A stretch of DNA of 64,000 bases from an uncultured Oleiphilaceae bacterium (GTDB lineage: Bacteria; Pseudomonadota; Gammaproteobacteria; Pseudomonadales; Oleiphilaceae), in NCBI GenBank assembly GCA_913060665.1, contig CAJXUY010000001.1:248001-312000 (forward strand). The letters run 5' to 3'. Positions within the stretch are counted from its first letter, which is position 1. Every line of letters starts with the position of its first letter. Shown here piece by piece: positions 55,871 through 64,000 of this stretch. The translations under genes were made by a program, and so were the position numbers. The notes beneath the pieces are model-generated. The model was not told the origin of the DNA. It ran no database searches and saw only the letters and a list, made by a program, of their open reading frames with translations.

Positions 55871-57448
55871 GTGCGCAAGAACTTACCGATCATTAACAAA
55901 GAACTGCATTTTGATGAATCCAGCATATTGGTCACAAGAACCAACACTCATGGTGATATAGAATACTGCAACGAAGCATTTATTCAGATTTCAGGCTATC
56001 CAATTGAAGAGTTAACCAATACGCCTCATAACATCATCCGCCACCCGGATGTTCCCCCCCTGATTTTCGAAGAGCAATGGGCAATATTAAAAAGCGGCAA
56101 GATATGGATGGGTATCATCAAAAACCGCAGTAAGAGTGGTGAATTTTATTGGACTGACACCTATATCGAACCGATCATCAGTAATGATACTACAATAGGT
56201 TTTGAGTCCGTCAGTGTTTTGGCATCTGACCAACAAAAGCTACGCGCTGAAATCATCTATGAACGCATTAAATGCAACTCCAAAAAACCCGTTCCGAAGC
56301 ACTACAAACTTCCACCTACAGCTCTTGGCCTTGCGTCCTATGCTCTGCTCGCCTGCATATCGGGTATATTGGTTCAAACAACACCATTAGAATGGGCTGT
56401 TCCTAGCATCGCCCTTTCAACTATTATTATTGGTGGATTTTTTAGCCTCCAACTATCCAGAGAATCAAACTATATAAAGGCAATCGCAGACAGTATATAT
56501 TCCAGTAAAATATCTCAATACATGTATACAGGTAAGGTTTCTCACACTTCAAATATTCATACAGCTTTTAAGACTATAGAGCGCCAACGTAATGTTATGA
56601 AGCACCGGCTGAGACAAACTGTCAGCGAGATTTCAAGTAAATCAGAACATGCTAGAGCATCAGCTGAATCAGCATTAGAAAAAAGTACTTTTCAAAACTC
56701 TCAATTCACTGAAATATCAGAACGCATCGAAAGCTGTATTACGCATTCCAAAAACGTAATCGCGACAACAGGTTTTGATACGACAACGCCGAGCAATGAT
56801 GGTGATAGCCTTACGAGCCTACTTACGTATAGTCGTGAGCATAGCAACCAATCAATAGAGCGAGCAGGGAAACTGGACCACAACGCAACCGAAGCGACAA
56901 TACTCTCAGATAAGCTAATCGAAGATTGCACTCAAATAGCCAGTATTCTCTCAGAAATTAAAGGTATTGCAGAACAAACAAATCTCCTAGCACTTAATGC
57001 GTCAATTGAAGCCGCCAGAGCGGGTGATGCAGGTAGAGGGTTTGCGGTTGTCGCAGATGAAGTCAGAACTCTCGCAACAAAAACACAACAATCTACGGAA
57101 GCGATTGAAGGGATACTCAAAACACTCAACAATGATACTAACGACACCAAAGCACTTCTTCATAATACAAAGCACGAAGTAGACGAAACAACTTCAGTGC
57201 TAAACACACTTCACCAGTCGCTCCAGGATATTAATGATGTCGTTAATCAATATAGTAATAACTTTTCTAACAACCGCGAACTGTCAACAATCCAGCACCA
57301 ACTAACCTCCGAACTGATAAGCAGTTTGAACCCCGCTATTTCCATAGCAAACGCGATTAATAAGGAGATCAGCGACACCTTAATTAACGTAAATGACGTT
57401 AGCACATGCACAAGCAACCATATGAAGCGGGTTGATCATTATCAATGA
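55871..57448 (+). CDS. Aer-like PAS methyl-accepting chemotaxis protein
   Basis: A 525-residue receptor with an N-terminal PAS of the Aer type ([38 protein letters not shown]), two hydrophobic segments (about 156-190), and a cytoplasmic signalling domain with a hairpin tip [30 protein letters not shown]-binding PAS makes oxygen or redox taxis likely. No periplasmic loop. Start GTG 55871; a seven-C run at 56054-56060 lies in the PAS. Confidence 0.85.
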   Translation: MRKNLPIINKELHFDESSILVTRTNTHGDIEYCNEAFIQISGYPIEELTNTPHNIIRHPDVPPLIFEEQWAILKSGKIWMGIIKNRSKSGEFYWTDTYIEPIISNDTTIGFESVSVLASDQQKLRAEIIYERIKCNSKKPVPKHYKLPPTALGLASYALLACISGILVQTTPLEWAVPSIALSTIIIGGFFSLQLSRESNYIKAIADSIYSSKISQYMYTGKVSHTSNIHTAFKTIERQRNVMKHRLRQTVSEISSKSEHARASAESALEKSTFQNSQFTEISERIESCITHSKNVIATTGFDTTTPSNDGDSLTSLLTYSREHSNQSIERAGKLDHNATEATILSDKLIEDCTQIASILSEIKGIAEQTNLLALNASIEAARAGDAGRGFAVVADEVRTLATKTQQSTEAIEGILKTLNNDTNDTKALLHNTKHEVDETTSVLNTLHQSLQDINDVVNQYSNNFSNNRELSTIQHQLTSELISSLNPAISIANAINKEISDTLINVNDVSTCTSNHMKRVDHYQ

Positions 57449-57855
57449 AAATCATTATGCATTACATCCTGCCTTGTGACCCAGCACCCTTTGGAATATT
57501 ATGCTGAATATAGCTGAGTCACTGGTTGTGACAAAACCAGCGACTTACAATTACCTACATATGGGTATTTTTTTAACTCATATTGATTTATATCAACCTC
57601 CTCCCAACCACCTACCAAATAGACTCTCCGTAAGGCGCGTCTCTATTGACATTTATCGATAACAAAACGTATCCTTCGCCCGCTGCTGCTATAGTTTTAT
57701 TGGTTTTATGATCAATTTAACTATAAGGTGGCACATCTAGTTGAATTAACTGGTCGGGAGCACGGTTAAGTTTTTTCAACGACAAAGAAATAGCTTATGT
57801 TATTTCTTGTAGTCCTCTTCACTTCTAGCTTGTGATAAAAATTGGATCCTGAATA
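57449..57855. other. Long cco leader region
   Basis: About 407 bp between the chemoreceptor and ccoN. It holds an FNR/Anr box at 57583-57596 and no supportable gene. The predicted start of transcription is near 57631, leaving a 225-nt leader. Confidence 0.5.
57583..57596 (+). promoter_or_regulatory. FNR/Anr box upstream of cco operon
   Basis: TTGAT-TTAT-ATCAA is a perfect FNR-type site. It lies 260 bp before ccoN; centred at -41.5 it would put a class II start near 57631. Oxygen limitation would induce the operon. Confidence 0.8.
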
Positions 57856-59283
57856 ATGAGCACAGTAAACAATCAGACGACATACAACTACAAAGTGGTG
57901 CGCCAATTCGCCATTATGACTGTTGTGTGGGGTATTGTTGGGATGGCCGCTGGCGTATTAATCGCTTCGCAACTTGTGTGGCCTGAACTCAACTTCGATA
58001 CGGCTTGGCTTAGCTTTGGTCGCCTTCGTCCTCTTCACACTAACGCAGTTATTTTTGCCTTTGGTGGTTCAGCACTTTTTGCAACTTCCTTCTATGTTGT
58101 GCAGCGCACATGCCAAGCACGACTGTTTTCCGACTCTTTGGCGTCATTCGTCTTCTGGGGTTGGCAGCTGGTTATCGTATTAGCCGCAATTACACTGCCT
58201 TTGGGCTTCACTTCTGCAAAAGAGTATGCTGAGCTTGAATGGCCAATCGATATACTGATTACCATTGTGTGGGTAGCCTATGCAGTTGTTTTCTTCGGTA
58301 CAATAATGAAGCGTAAAGCCAAGCACATTTATGTTGCTAACTGGTTTTTCGGCGCATTCATAATTACGGTTGCGGTTTTACATATCGTCAACAACCTAGA
58401 AATCCCTGTAACTCTTTGGAAATCTTACTCCATTTACCCTGGTACTATCGATGCGATGGTTCAGTGGTGGTATGGTCATAACGCCGTAGGTTTTTTCCTT
58501 ACAGCGGGCTTCTTGGGTATTATGTATTATTTTGTACCTAAGCAAGCAGGTCGACCTGTATACTCATATAGATTATCTATCGTTCACTTCTGGGCGTTGA
58601 TCTCTATCTACGTATGGGCGGGTTCACACCACTTGCACTACAGCGCACTACCCGATTGGGCACAAAGCGCCGGTATGGTGATGTCACTTATCCTACTTGC
58701 TCCTTCTTGGGGTGGTATGATCAACGGTATGATGACACTGTCAGGTGCATGGGATAAATTGCGTACAGATCCTATTCTAAGATTCCTTGTCGTTTCACTT
58801 TCTTTCTACGGTATGTCTACGTTTGAAGGACCGATGATGGCAATCAAGACGGTTAATGCGCTTTCTCACAATACAGACTGGACCGTAGGTCATGTTCACT
58901 CTGGAGCATTAGGCTGGGTTGCAATGGTATCAATTGGTGCGATGTACCACTTAATTCCAAAGCTATACAACCTTAACGGAATGTACAGTACTTCATTAAT
59001 CAACGTTCACTTTTGGCTGGCAACTATCGGTACCGTACTTTACATTGCAGCAATGTGGGTAAACGGTATTATGCAGGGTCTTATGTGGAGAGCGATCAAC
59101 GATGATGGAACGCTGACCTATAGCTTTGTAGAATCATTGGAAGCAAGTCACGCCGGTTATCTAGTACGTGCTATCGGTGGTGCTGTATTCCTCGCAGGTA
59201 TGCTAATAATGGCATACAACGTATGGATGACTGTGCGCATTAAAGAAGCACAGGCTCTAGATAACGTTCCACAGACAGCTTAA
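57856..59283 (+). CDS. ccoN: Cytochrome cbb3 oxidase subunit I
   Basis: A 475-residue, 12-helix haem-copper oxidase subunit with the low-spin haem His in [14 protein letters not shown], and binuclear-centre residues in [11 protein letters not shown] and the Tyr-His pair further on. It reduces oxygen at high affinity. First of ccoNOQP; ATG 57856 follows a weak GGA. Confidence 0.95.
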   Translation: MSTVNNQTTYNYKVVRQFAIMTVVWGIVGMAAGVLIASQLVWPELNFDTAWLSFGRLRPLHTNAVIFAFGGSALFATSFYVVQRTCQARLFSDSLASFVFWGWQLVIVLAAITLPLGFTSAKEYAELEWPIDILITIVWVAYAVVFFGTIMKRKAKHIYVANWFFGAFIITVAVLHIVNNLEIPVTLWKSYSIYPGTIDAMVQWWYGHNAVGFFLTAGFLGIMYYFVPKQAGRPVYSYRLSIVHFWALISIYVWAGSHHLHYSALPDWAQSAGMVMSLILLAPSWGGMINGMMTLSGAWDKLRTDPILRFLVVSLSFYGMSTFEGPMMAIKTVNALSHNTDWTVGHVHSGALGWVAMVSIGAMYHLIPKLYNLNGMYSTSLINVHFWLATIGTVLYIAAMWVNGIMQGLMWRAINDDGTLTYSFVESLEASHAGYLVRAIGGAVFLAGMLIMAYNVWMTVRIKEAQALDNVPQTA

Positions 59284-59294
59284 GGAGGTTTAGC

Positions 59295-59903
59295 ATGAAT
59301 CATGAAGTTGTAGAAAAAAACCTTGGGCTGATGATTGTACTTATAGTGGTCGCAATCAGTTTTGGGGCATTAGTTGAGATTGTTCCCCTGTTTTTCTCTA
59401 AGCAGGTAAACGAGCCAGTAGCGGGTCTCAAGCCGTTAAACGCCCTTCAGTTAGAAGGTCGTGACGTCTATATCCGTGAAGGTTGTCACGTCTGCCATAC
59501 GCAAATGATCAGACCATTCCGTGCAGAGACCGAGCGTTACGGTCACTATTCTGTCGCCGGAGAGCACGTATATGAGCACCCGTTTTTATGGGGTTCAAAG
59601 CGTACAGGTCCTGATTTAGCGCGTGTAGGCGAACGATACAGTGACGACTGGCACAGAGCTCACCTATACAACCCTCGAAACGTTGTACCTGAGTCGAAAA
59701 TGCCGTCATACCCATGGTTATTTACCGCGAAGATTGACCACAAAATCACTCCGAAGCGTATGGAAGCCTTAAGAGCAGTTGGCGTACCATATACAGACGA
59801 AGATATTGCGGGTGCCTCTGATGCAGTTAAAGGTAAAACCGAAATTGAAGCAATGGTGGCTTATCTTCAGCAGCTGGGTACAGTGCTCAAGAACAAGCGG
59901 TAA
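59295..59903 (+). CDS. ccoO: Cytochrome cbb3 oxidase subunit II
   Basis: A 202-residue membrane-anchored cytochrome c: one N-terminal helix and CxxCH at 64-68 (GCHVCHTQM), then Met ligand in the [11 protein letters not shown] segment. It moves electrons from CcoP to CcoN. AAGGAGG strong ribosome-binding site six bases before ATG; 11 bp after ccoN. Confidence 0.95.
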   Translation: MNHEVVEKNLGLMIVLIVVAISFGALVEIVPLFFSKQVNEPVAGLKPLNALQLEGRDVYIREGCHVCHTQMIRPFRAETERYGHYSVAGEHVYEHPFLWGSKRTGPDLARVGERYSDDWHRAHLYNPRNVVPESKMPSYPWLFTAKIDHKITPKRMEALRAVGVPYTDEDIAGASDAVKGKTEIEAMVAYLQQLGTVLKNKR

Positions 59904-59911
59904 TATACATC

Positions 59912-60097
59912 ATGGATATTAATACGTTACGTGGCATTTCGACAATCTTAGTAATGATTGCTTTCATCAGCATCTGTCTTTGGGCCTATAGTTCTAAGCG
60001 CAAAAGCAACTTTGATGACGCAGCCAATCTGCCCTTTGAGGATGAAGAAATAGCCAAACGTACGACGATCGAGACGGAGAAAAAAGACCATGAGTAG
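59912..60097 (+). CDS. ccoQ: Cytochrome cbb3 oxidase subunit IV
   Basis: A 61-residue single-helix protein (RGISTILVMIAFISICLWAYSSKRK) with a charged tail ANLPFEDEE. It stabilises the complex. It is 8 bp after ccoO and overlaps ccoP by 8 bp. Confidence 0.9.
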   Translation: MDINTLRGISTILVMIAFISICLWAYSSKRKSNFDDAANLPFEDEEIAKRTTIETEKKDHE

Positions 60098-60986
60098 TTT
60101 TTGGAGCGCATGGATCATAATTATCAGTTTAGGAAGTGTTTTTGGGTGCTGGTGGCTGCTATTTGCTACTCGCAAAAGCCAAAAAAGCAATACTGAGACT
60201 GAAGAAACTACCGGCCATGTTTACGATGGCATCGAAGAGTATGACAACCCACTTCCAAAGTGGTGGTTTTACATGTTTCTTGGCACTATCTTTTTCGGGC
60301 TGGCTTACTACGCTCTTTACCCAGGACTAGGCTCTTATAAAGGCCTTCTTGGCTGGAGTTCAACAGGTCAATGGGAAGAAGAAGTTGCAGAGGCAGACGC
60401 AAAATATGGTCCTATTTTTGAAGCTTTCGCAATGAAATCAGTTGAAGAACTTTCTACTGACGAAGCAGCATTAAAAGTGGGTCAACGCCTTTTTGCTAAT
60501 AACTGTTCACTTTGCCATGGTTCAACGGCACGAGGTTCTTTAGGGTTCCCTAACCTAACGGATGGTGATTGGTTGTATGGCGGTAATGCAGATGCCATTA
60601 AGCAATCAATTGCTCACGGCAGAAACGGCAACATGCCCGCTAAAGGGTTAAACCCAGCGATGTCTAAATCAGATATCACTGATTTGACTAATTACTTGTT
60701 GTCATTTAGCAACAGAGCTGAAGATAAAGCATCTAGTGAGCGTGGAGCAGAAATGTTTCAGACCGCTTGCTCGGCTTGTCACGGTGCTGACGCCAAAGGT
60801 ATGCAAGCAATGGGTGCACCTGACTTGACTGACAATGTATGGCTTTATGGCGGTACGCCATCAATGATCATGCAAACAATCGAGTTTGGCCGTGCCGGGG
60901 TAATGCCTGCTCACAATGAGCTTCTTGGCGACGAGAAAGTTCACGTGCTAGCTGCTTATATTTATAGCCTTTCACAAGGTAAGTAA
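60090..60986 (+). CDS. ccoP: Cytochrome cbb3 oxidase subunit III
   Basis: A 298-residue dihaem cytochrome: membrane helix near the N-terminus, second hydrophobic segment (WWFYMFLGTIFFGLAYYALYPG), and CxxCH at 139-143 (CSLCH) and 227-231 (CSACH). It accepts electrons from soluble cytochrome c. Last gene of ccoNOQP. Confidence 0.95.
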   Translation: MSSFWSAWIIIISLGSVFGCWWLLFATRKSQKSNTETEETTGHVYDGIEEYDNPLPKWWFYMFLGTIFFGLAYYALYPGLGSYKGLLGWSSTGQWEEEVAEADAKYGPIFEAFAMKSVEELSTDEAALKVGQRLFANNCSLCHGSTARGSLGFPNLTDGDWLYGGNADAIKQSIAHGRNGNMPAKGLNPAMSKSDITDLTNYLLSFSNRAEDKASSERGAEMFQTACSACHGADAKGMQAMGAPDLTDNVWLYGGTPSMIMQTIEFGRAGVMPAHNELLGDEKVHVLAAYIYSLSQGK

Positions 60987-60994
60987 ATATTATT

Positions 60995-61025
60995 TTTTGG
61001 GGGGGGTTAACTTACCCCTCCAAAA
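60995..61025. terminator. G8 / C4 hairpin after ccoP
   Basis: TTTTGGGGGGG pairs with CCCCTCCAAAA (one G-T pair) around an AT-rich loop. There is no T-run after it on the plus strand, so it may be an attenuator, RNA-stability hairpin or chance. The G8 tract is at 60999-61006. Confidence 0.4.
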
Positions 61026-61163
61026 TTAAGTTTGCTCAATCCACTTCGACTAAATAAACACTTAGAAATAACACTCTATAGTTAGCTAATCCAACCTAGT
61101 CTTTTTAAGTAATATAGTTAATTCAAACTCTATTGCTAAACAGATTAAAACACGGTGAGAACA

Positions 61164-62591
61164 ATGAGCGCCAATATTCCTGTCAAAAATATTGATTCTT
61201 CCTCAAAAAAAGAGCCTGAAGTTACCACCATAGACCTATATGCATCTCGAAAAAAAATCTACGTTAAAGAAATCACCGGGCTCTTCCAACGAATAAGAAC
61301 GGGGTCATTATGGCTTCTAATGAGCATGTACTTTATGTTCTGCTGGATCTCTATTAACGGTGAACAGCTCATCTATTTCGATATCCCTAATCGGAAATTC
61401 CACCTATTTGGCGCTACTTTCTGGCCCCAGGATTTCGTCCTATTGTCATGGTTACTGATCATTTGTGCCTTCGGTCTTTTTTTCATCACCTCACTTTTCG
61501 GCCGTATATGGTGCGGTTACACCTGCCCGCAAACCGTGTGGACCTTCATCTTCATGTGGGTAGAAGAAAAAGTTGAAGGCAGCAGAAACAAGCGAATGAA
61601 GCTTGATAAAGCACCTAATACTGCGTCAAAAACATATAAAAAAATCGTTAAGCACTCAATATGGCTATTGATCGCGTTCGCAACTGGTCTAACCTTCGTG
61701 GGTTATTTCTATCCTATACGTGAGCTTATCGTCGATTTTTTCACATTTAACTTTATCGGAGGATGGGCATACTTCTGGATATTATTCTTTACAGCTGCAA
61801 CCTACGCTAATGCGGGTTGGCTGCGAGAACAAGTTTGCTTATACATGTGCCCCTACGCACGCTTTCAATCGGTCATGTTCGACAAAGATACCTTGGTTGT
61901 TACCTACAATCCGAACCGCGGGGAGCCTAGAGGTAGCCGTAAAAAAACAGTAGACCCTAAACTGTCTGGATTGGGAGACTGTGTAGATTGTGGGATGTGC
62001 GTTCAAGTATGCCCCACTGGCATCGATATCCGCGACGGGTTACAGTACGAATGTATCGGTTGCGCGCTCTGTATTGATGCCTGCGATCAAATTATGGACA
62101 AAATGAACTACCCCAAAGGGCTGATCAATTACAACAACGAAAACTCTCTCGAAGGCAAACAGAGTCACTTAGTGCGACCAAAGTCCGTAGGCTATGGATT
62201 GGTGCTGTTATTTATGATTGCTTCCGTTATTTACGGCGTGACCTCACGAGTCCCACTTGCACTCGACGTGATCAAAGATCGCGGCGCATTATATCAACTA
62301 ACAGGCATGGGGTTAGTTGAGAACTCTTACACGCTAAAAGTGATCAATATGACTGATAAGCCACGAGCGTTTGAGTTGACAGTGTCCGGAATTGAAGGAC
62401 TAACGATATCATCAACTACGCAATTTACGGTAAACTCTGGTGAAGTGTACTCCCTACCAACTAGTATCGAGATCAACCCAGCAAACATGACACAAACCAA
62501 CCATGATATTGAGTTTAAAGTTATTGCAGTAGATGATAGCTCGGTTATCGCGACATCTGATAGTCGTTTTCTTGGACCACTGAATTATTAA
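61164..62591 (+). CDS. ccoG: cbb3 assembly ferredoxin CcoG (FixG-like)
   Basis: A 475-residue membrane 4Fe-4S protein: helices at about 45-65 and 85-110, CGYTCPQTVW, CxxCxxC motifs (CVDCGMCVQVCPTG; CIGCALCIDACD), and a C-terminal Ig-like periplasmic domain. CcoG reduces Cu(II) for oxidase assembly. ATG 61164 has GGTGA five bases before it; GTG 61155 is not supported. Confidence 0.95.
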   Translation: MSANIPVKNIDSSSKKEPEVTTIDLYASRKKIYVKEITGLFQRIRTGSLWLLMSMYFMFCWISINGEQLIYFDIPNRKFHLFGATFWPQDFVLLSWLLIICAFGLFFITSLFGRIWCGYTCPQTVWTFIFMWVEEKVEGSRNKRMKLDKAPNTASKTYKKIVKHSIWLLIAFATGLTFVGYFYPIRELIVDFFTFNFIGGWAYFWILFFTAATYANAGWLREQVCLYMCPYARFQSVMFDKDTLVVTYNPNRGEPRGSRKKTVDPKLSGLGDCVDCGMCVQVCPTGIDIRDGLQYECIGCALCIDACDQIMDKMNYPKGLINYNNENSLEGKQSHLVRPKSVGYGLVLLFMIASVIYGVTSRVPLALDVIKDRGALYQLTGMGLVENSYTLKVINMTDKPRAFELTVSGIEGLTISSTTQFTVNSGEVYSLPTSIEINPANMTQTNHDIEFKVIAVDDSSVIATSDSRFLGPLNY

Positions 62592-62749
62592 CAACTAAGT
62601 AGTATGTAGCCTCGGGTAGAAGTCAAGATTCAACAAGCTAAAATGCTCTTGGTTTCTTAACCCAGAATTGGGATAATTTGCTACATATAATCCATACAAT
62701 CAGTTGATACTTCTGCGGTATCACGCTCTTAATGTAGATATAGACACCT

Positions 62750-63256
62750 ATGACAAATTTCGATAAAGACACTGCCCCATGGTTTAAGCAGTTCTGGCCT
62801 TGGTTCCTCATCACAATTCCTGCGATAACAATCGTTTATTGCATGCTAATGATTTATGTCGCAATAACATCTGAGAACTCGTTAGTAAGCGATAATTACT
62901 ACAAGGACGGCCTAGCGATTAATCAAAGCCTCGCTCTCGATAACAGAGCTAAAGAGCTTAACCTCAGCGCCACTTTAAGCTTTAGCGAAAAAGGTCGTGT
63001 AGCTGTCATACTGGATGGTGACTTAGCATCGCAGCCTTCATTTTTGACGCTAAAAATGGTTCACCCTACCCTCGATGGGCAAGATATCGAAACAAAGTTG
63101 CTACCAGAGCCTGGAAATACCTACTCAACCCAGTTTAAGCAAACACTATCAGGTCGATGGTACGTTGATATTATTTCTCATGACAATACCTGGAGGCTCA
63201 AGGGAGAGACTTCACTTCCAAGCGAGACTGCAACTCAACTAGATTCAGGCGCCTAG
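62750..63256 (+). CDS. ccoH: CcoH/FixH-family cbb3 assembly protein
   Basis: A 168-residue protein with one N-terminal helix (WPWFLITIPAITIVYCMLMIYVAI) and the FixH segment SDNYYKDGLAINQSLALDNRAKEL, then a beta-rich periplasmic part. It stabilises cbb3 assembly. Its stop is directly followed by the ccoI ATG. Confidence 0.9.
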   Translation: MTNFDKDTAPWFKQFWPWFLITIPAITIVYCMLMIYVAITSENSLVSDNYYKDGLAINQSLALDNRAKELNLSATLSFSEKGRVAVILDGDLASQPSFLTLKMVHPTLDGQDIETKLLPEPGNTYSTQFKQTLSGRWYVDIISHDNTWRLKGETSLPSETATQLDSGA

Positions 63257-64000
63257 ATGGAGCAAAACTCAGGGCTCTGTTACCACTGCGGGGAGCCAAA
63301 CCCCAGTAGCCCTGAGATCACCCTATCAATAACCGGTAGGGATCGACAGTTCTGCTGCCAAGGTTGTAAAGCAGTTGCCAGGATGATCTCCGATAGTGGT
63401 ATGGAAGGCTTTTATCAACATAGAAGTGAACTGTCTGTTACGCCTCAAGAAATTGCAGACACCACCAAAAACGAATTAAAGCTCTACGATAACCCTGAGA
63501 TTCAAAAAGAGTTCGTTACTCAAGATCTACAAGGCGATCATTTAGCTCCTACTAGTGAAGCGACCCTTATTATCGAAGGCATCACCTGTGCTGCATGTAT
63601 CTGGCTGCTTGAGAAACATATTTCTTCAAAACCTGGCGTAAAGTCATTTCATATCAATCACACGACTCAACGCGCATCGCTGAACTGGTTGCCAAGTGAT
63701 GTTAAGCTGAGTGATATCCTGATGATGGTTTATCAATTGGGGTACAAAGCTCACCCTTTTAAGCCGAATCTTGAAGAGGAAATTCTCAATAAAGAACGAA
63801 AGCGTGCAATCATAAGGCTTGGGATCGCAGGTTTTGCGATGATGCAAAACATGATGTTTTCGGTGCCCTTATACGTTGGTATGGTCACAGGCATTTCAGA
63901 CAGCTTTTTATTGCTCTTCCGATGGGTTAGCCTTTTAGTGACTACGCCTGTCGTTTTTTATTCCGCTCGCCCCTTCTTTCAGGCTGCGTTAAGAGACCTC
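63257..64000 (+). CDS. ccoI: Copper-exporting P-type ATPase CcoI, 5' part
   Basis: The window ends 248 codons into the gene. The start has cysteine motifs CYHCGEPN (Cys8, Cys11) and FCCQGCKAV typical of CcoI, a heavy-metal binding motif TCAAC (Cys111, Cys114), and first membrane helices (LGIAGFAMMQNMMFSVPLYVG; WVSLLVTTPVVFY). CcoI delivers copper for the binuclear centre. Abuts ccoH stop with no gap. Truncated by the window, not by mutation. Confidence 0.9.
   Translation, partial: MEQNSGLCYHCGEPNPSSPEITLSITGRDRQFCCQGCKAVARMISDSGMEGFYQHRSELSVTPQEIADTTKNELKLYDNPEIQKEFVTQDLQGDHLAPTSEATLIIEGITCAACIWLLEKHISSKPGVKSFHINHTTQRASLNWLPSDVKLSDILMMVYQLGYKAHPFKPNLEEEILNKERKRAIIRLGIAGFAMMQNMMFSVPLYVGMVTGISDSFLLLFRWVSLLVTTPVVFYSARPFFQAALRDL

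Noticed and set aside
56054-56060. Seven-C run in the chemoreceptor PAS domain
   Set aside because: Short for slippage and present in an intact frame; noted only beside the longer recB run.
60999-61006. G8 tract after ccoP as a phase-variable switch
   Set aside because: It is intergenic, outside a recognised promoter, and part of a hairpin.
1-64000. tRNA, rRNA, CRISPR arrays, insertion sequences, attachment sites and replication origin
   Set aside because: No convincing signal by reading both strands; a covariance-model or repeat search could still find weak examples.

Overview
The window looks like a chromosomal segment of a free-living, aerobic to micro-aerobic, Gram-negative gammaproteobacterium. 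The coding content is moderately AT-rich. It carries typical gammaproteobacterial housekeeping genes: recCBD in C-B-D order, rlmM, rhlB, pdxB, epmC, tusA, dsbD, an alaA-type aminotransferase, and a cbb3 oxidase operon preceded by an FNR/Anr-type box. The gene mix resembles marine Oceanospirillales/Alteromonadales-type genomes, but no single marker in the window fixes the genus. I see no tRNA, rRNA, CRISPR array, transposase or phage gene.

Layout. 1-2.8 kb is a small graveyard: a fragment resembling a molybdopterin oxidoreductase N-terminus, a plus-strand fragment resembling a caspase-like C-terminus, an intact polyamine-synthase-like gene, and an intact family 3 solute-binding protein beside a second copy that has lost exactly 198 codons in frame. 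2.8-7.1 kb holds a methyltransferase divergent from a flavin oxidoreductase (phytoene-desaturase/retinol-saturase-like) and a ferredoxin-type reductase, with a tetR-like gene convergent to the pair and a 13-bp perfect inverted repeat in the divergent promoter. 7.2-12.2 kb has nfeD-qmcA, a double DsbA/HCCA-isomerase-like protein, a SnoaL-like protein, a 44-residue ORF under a consensus LexA box, and two unknown genes. 12.5-19.8 kb has an MlaC-like/RND pair, a methyltransferase, a YgiQ radical SAM protein and a DHH phosphoesterase. 20.2-29.9 kb has a SulP transporter, two divergent PilZ-like paralogues, a coiled-coil protein with a histone-H1-like tail, a PAS-GGDEF-EAL protein, a SCO-type copper protein, a single-domain response regulator, and an XRE regulator divergent from a 59-residue ORF with two matching operators between them.

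29.9-39.9 kb is recC-recB-recD followed, apparently in the same transcript, by a WYL-domain regulator; recB contains a run of nine G. 40-43.4 kb has an Imm22-like orphan immunity protein, an RluA-type pseudouridine synthase, an OhrR-type regulator with a glutathione peroxidase preceded by an OhrR-like palindrome, and a 3-methyladenine-glycosylase-like protein. 43.5-57.4 kb is mainly housekeeping: aminotransferase, rRNA methyltransferases, an NAD-kinase-like protein, a YcgR-like PilZ protein, PdxB, RhlB, EpmC, DsbD, TusA and an Aer-like chemoreceptor. 57.5 kb to the end is ccoNOQP-ccoG-ccoH-ccoI, cut by the window edge inside ccoI.

The most promising undescribed material, in my reading, is (a) the LexA-boxed 44-residue ORF at 10678-10812, (b) the XRE / two-operator / 59-residue ORF module next to recCBD plus its co-transcribed WYL protein, and (c) the flavin oxidoreductase-ferredoxin reductase pair with its long inverted repeat. 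Functions for these are inference.
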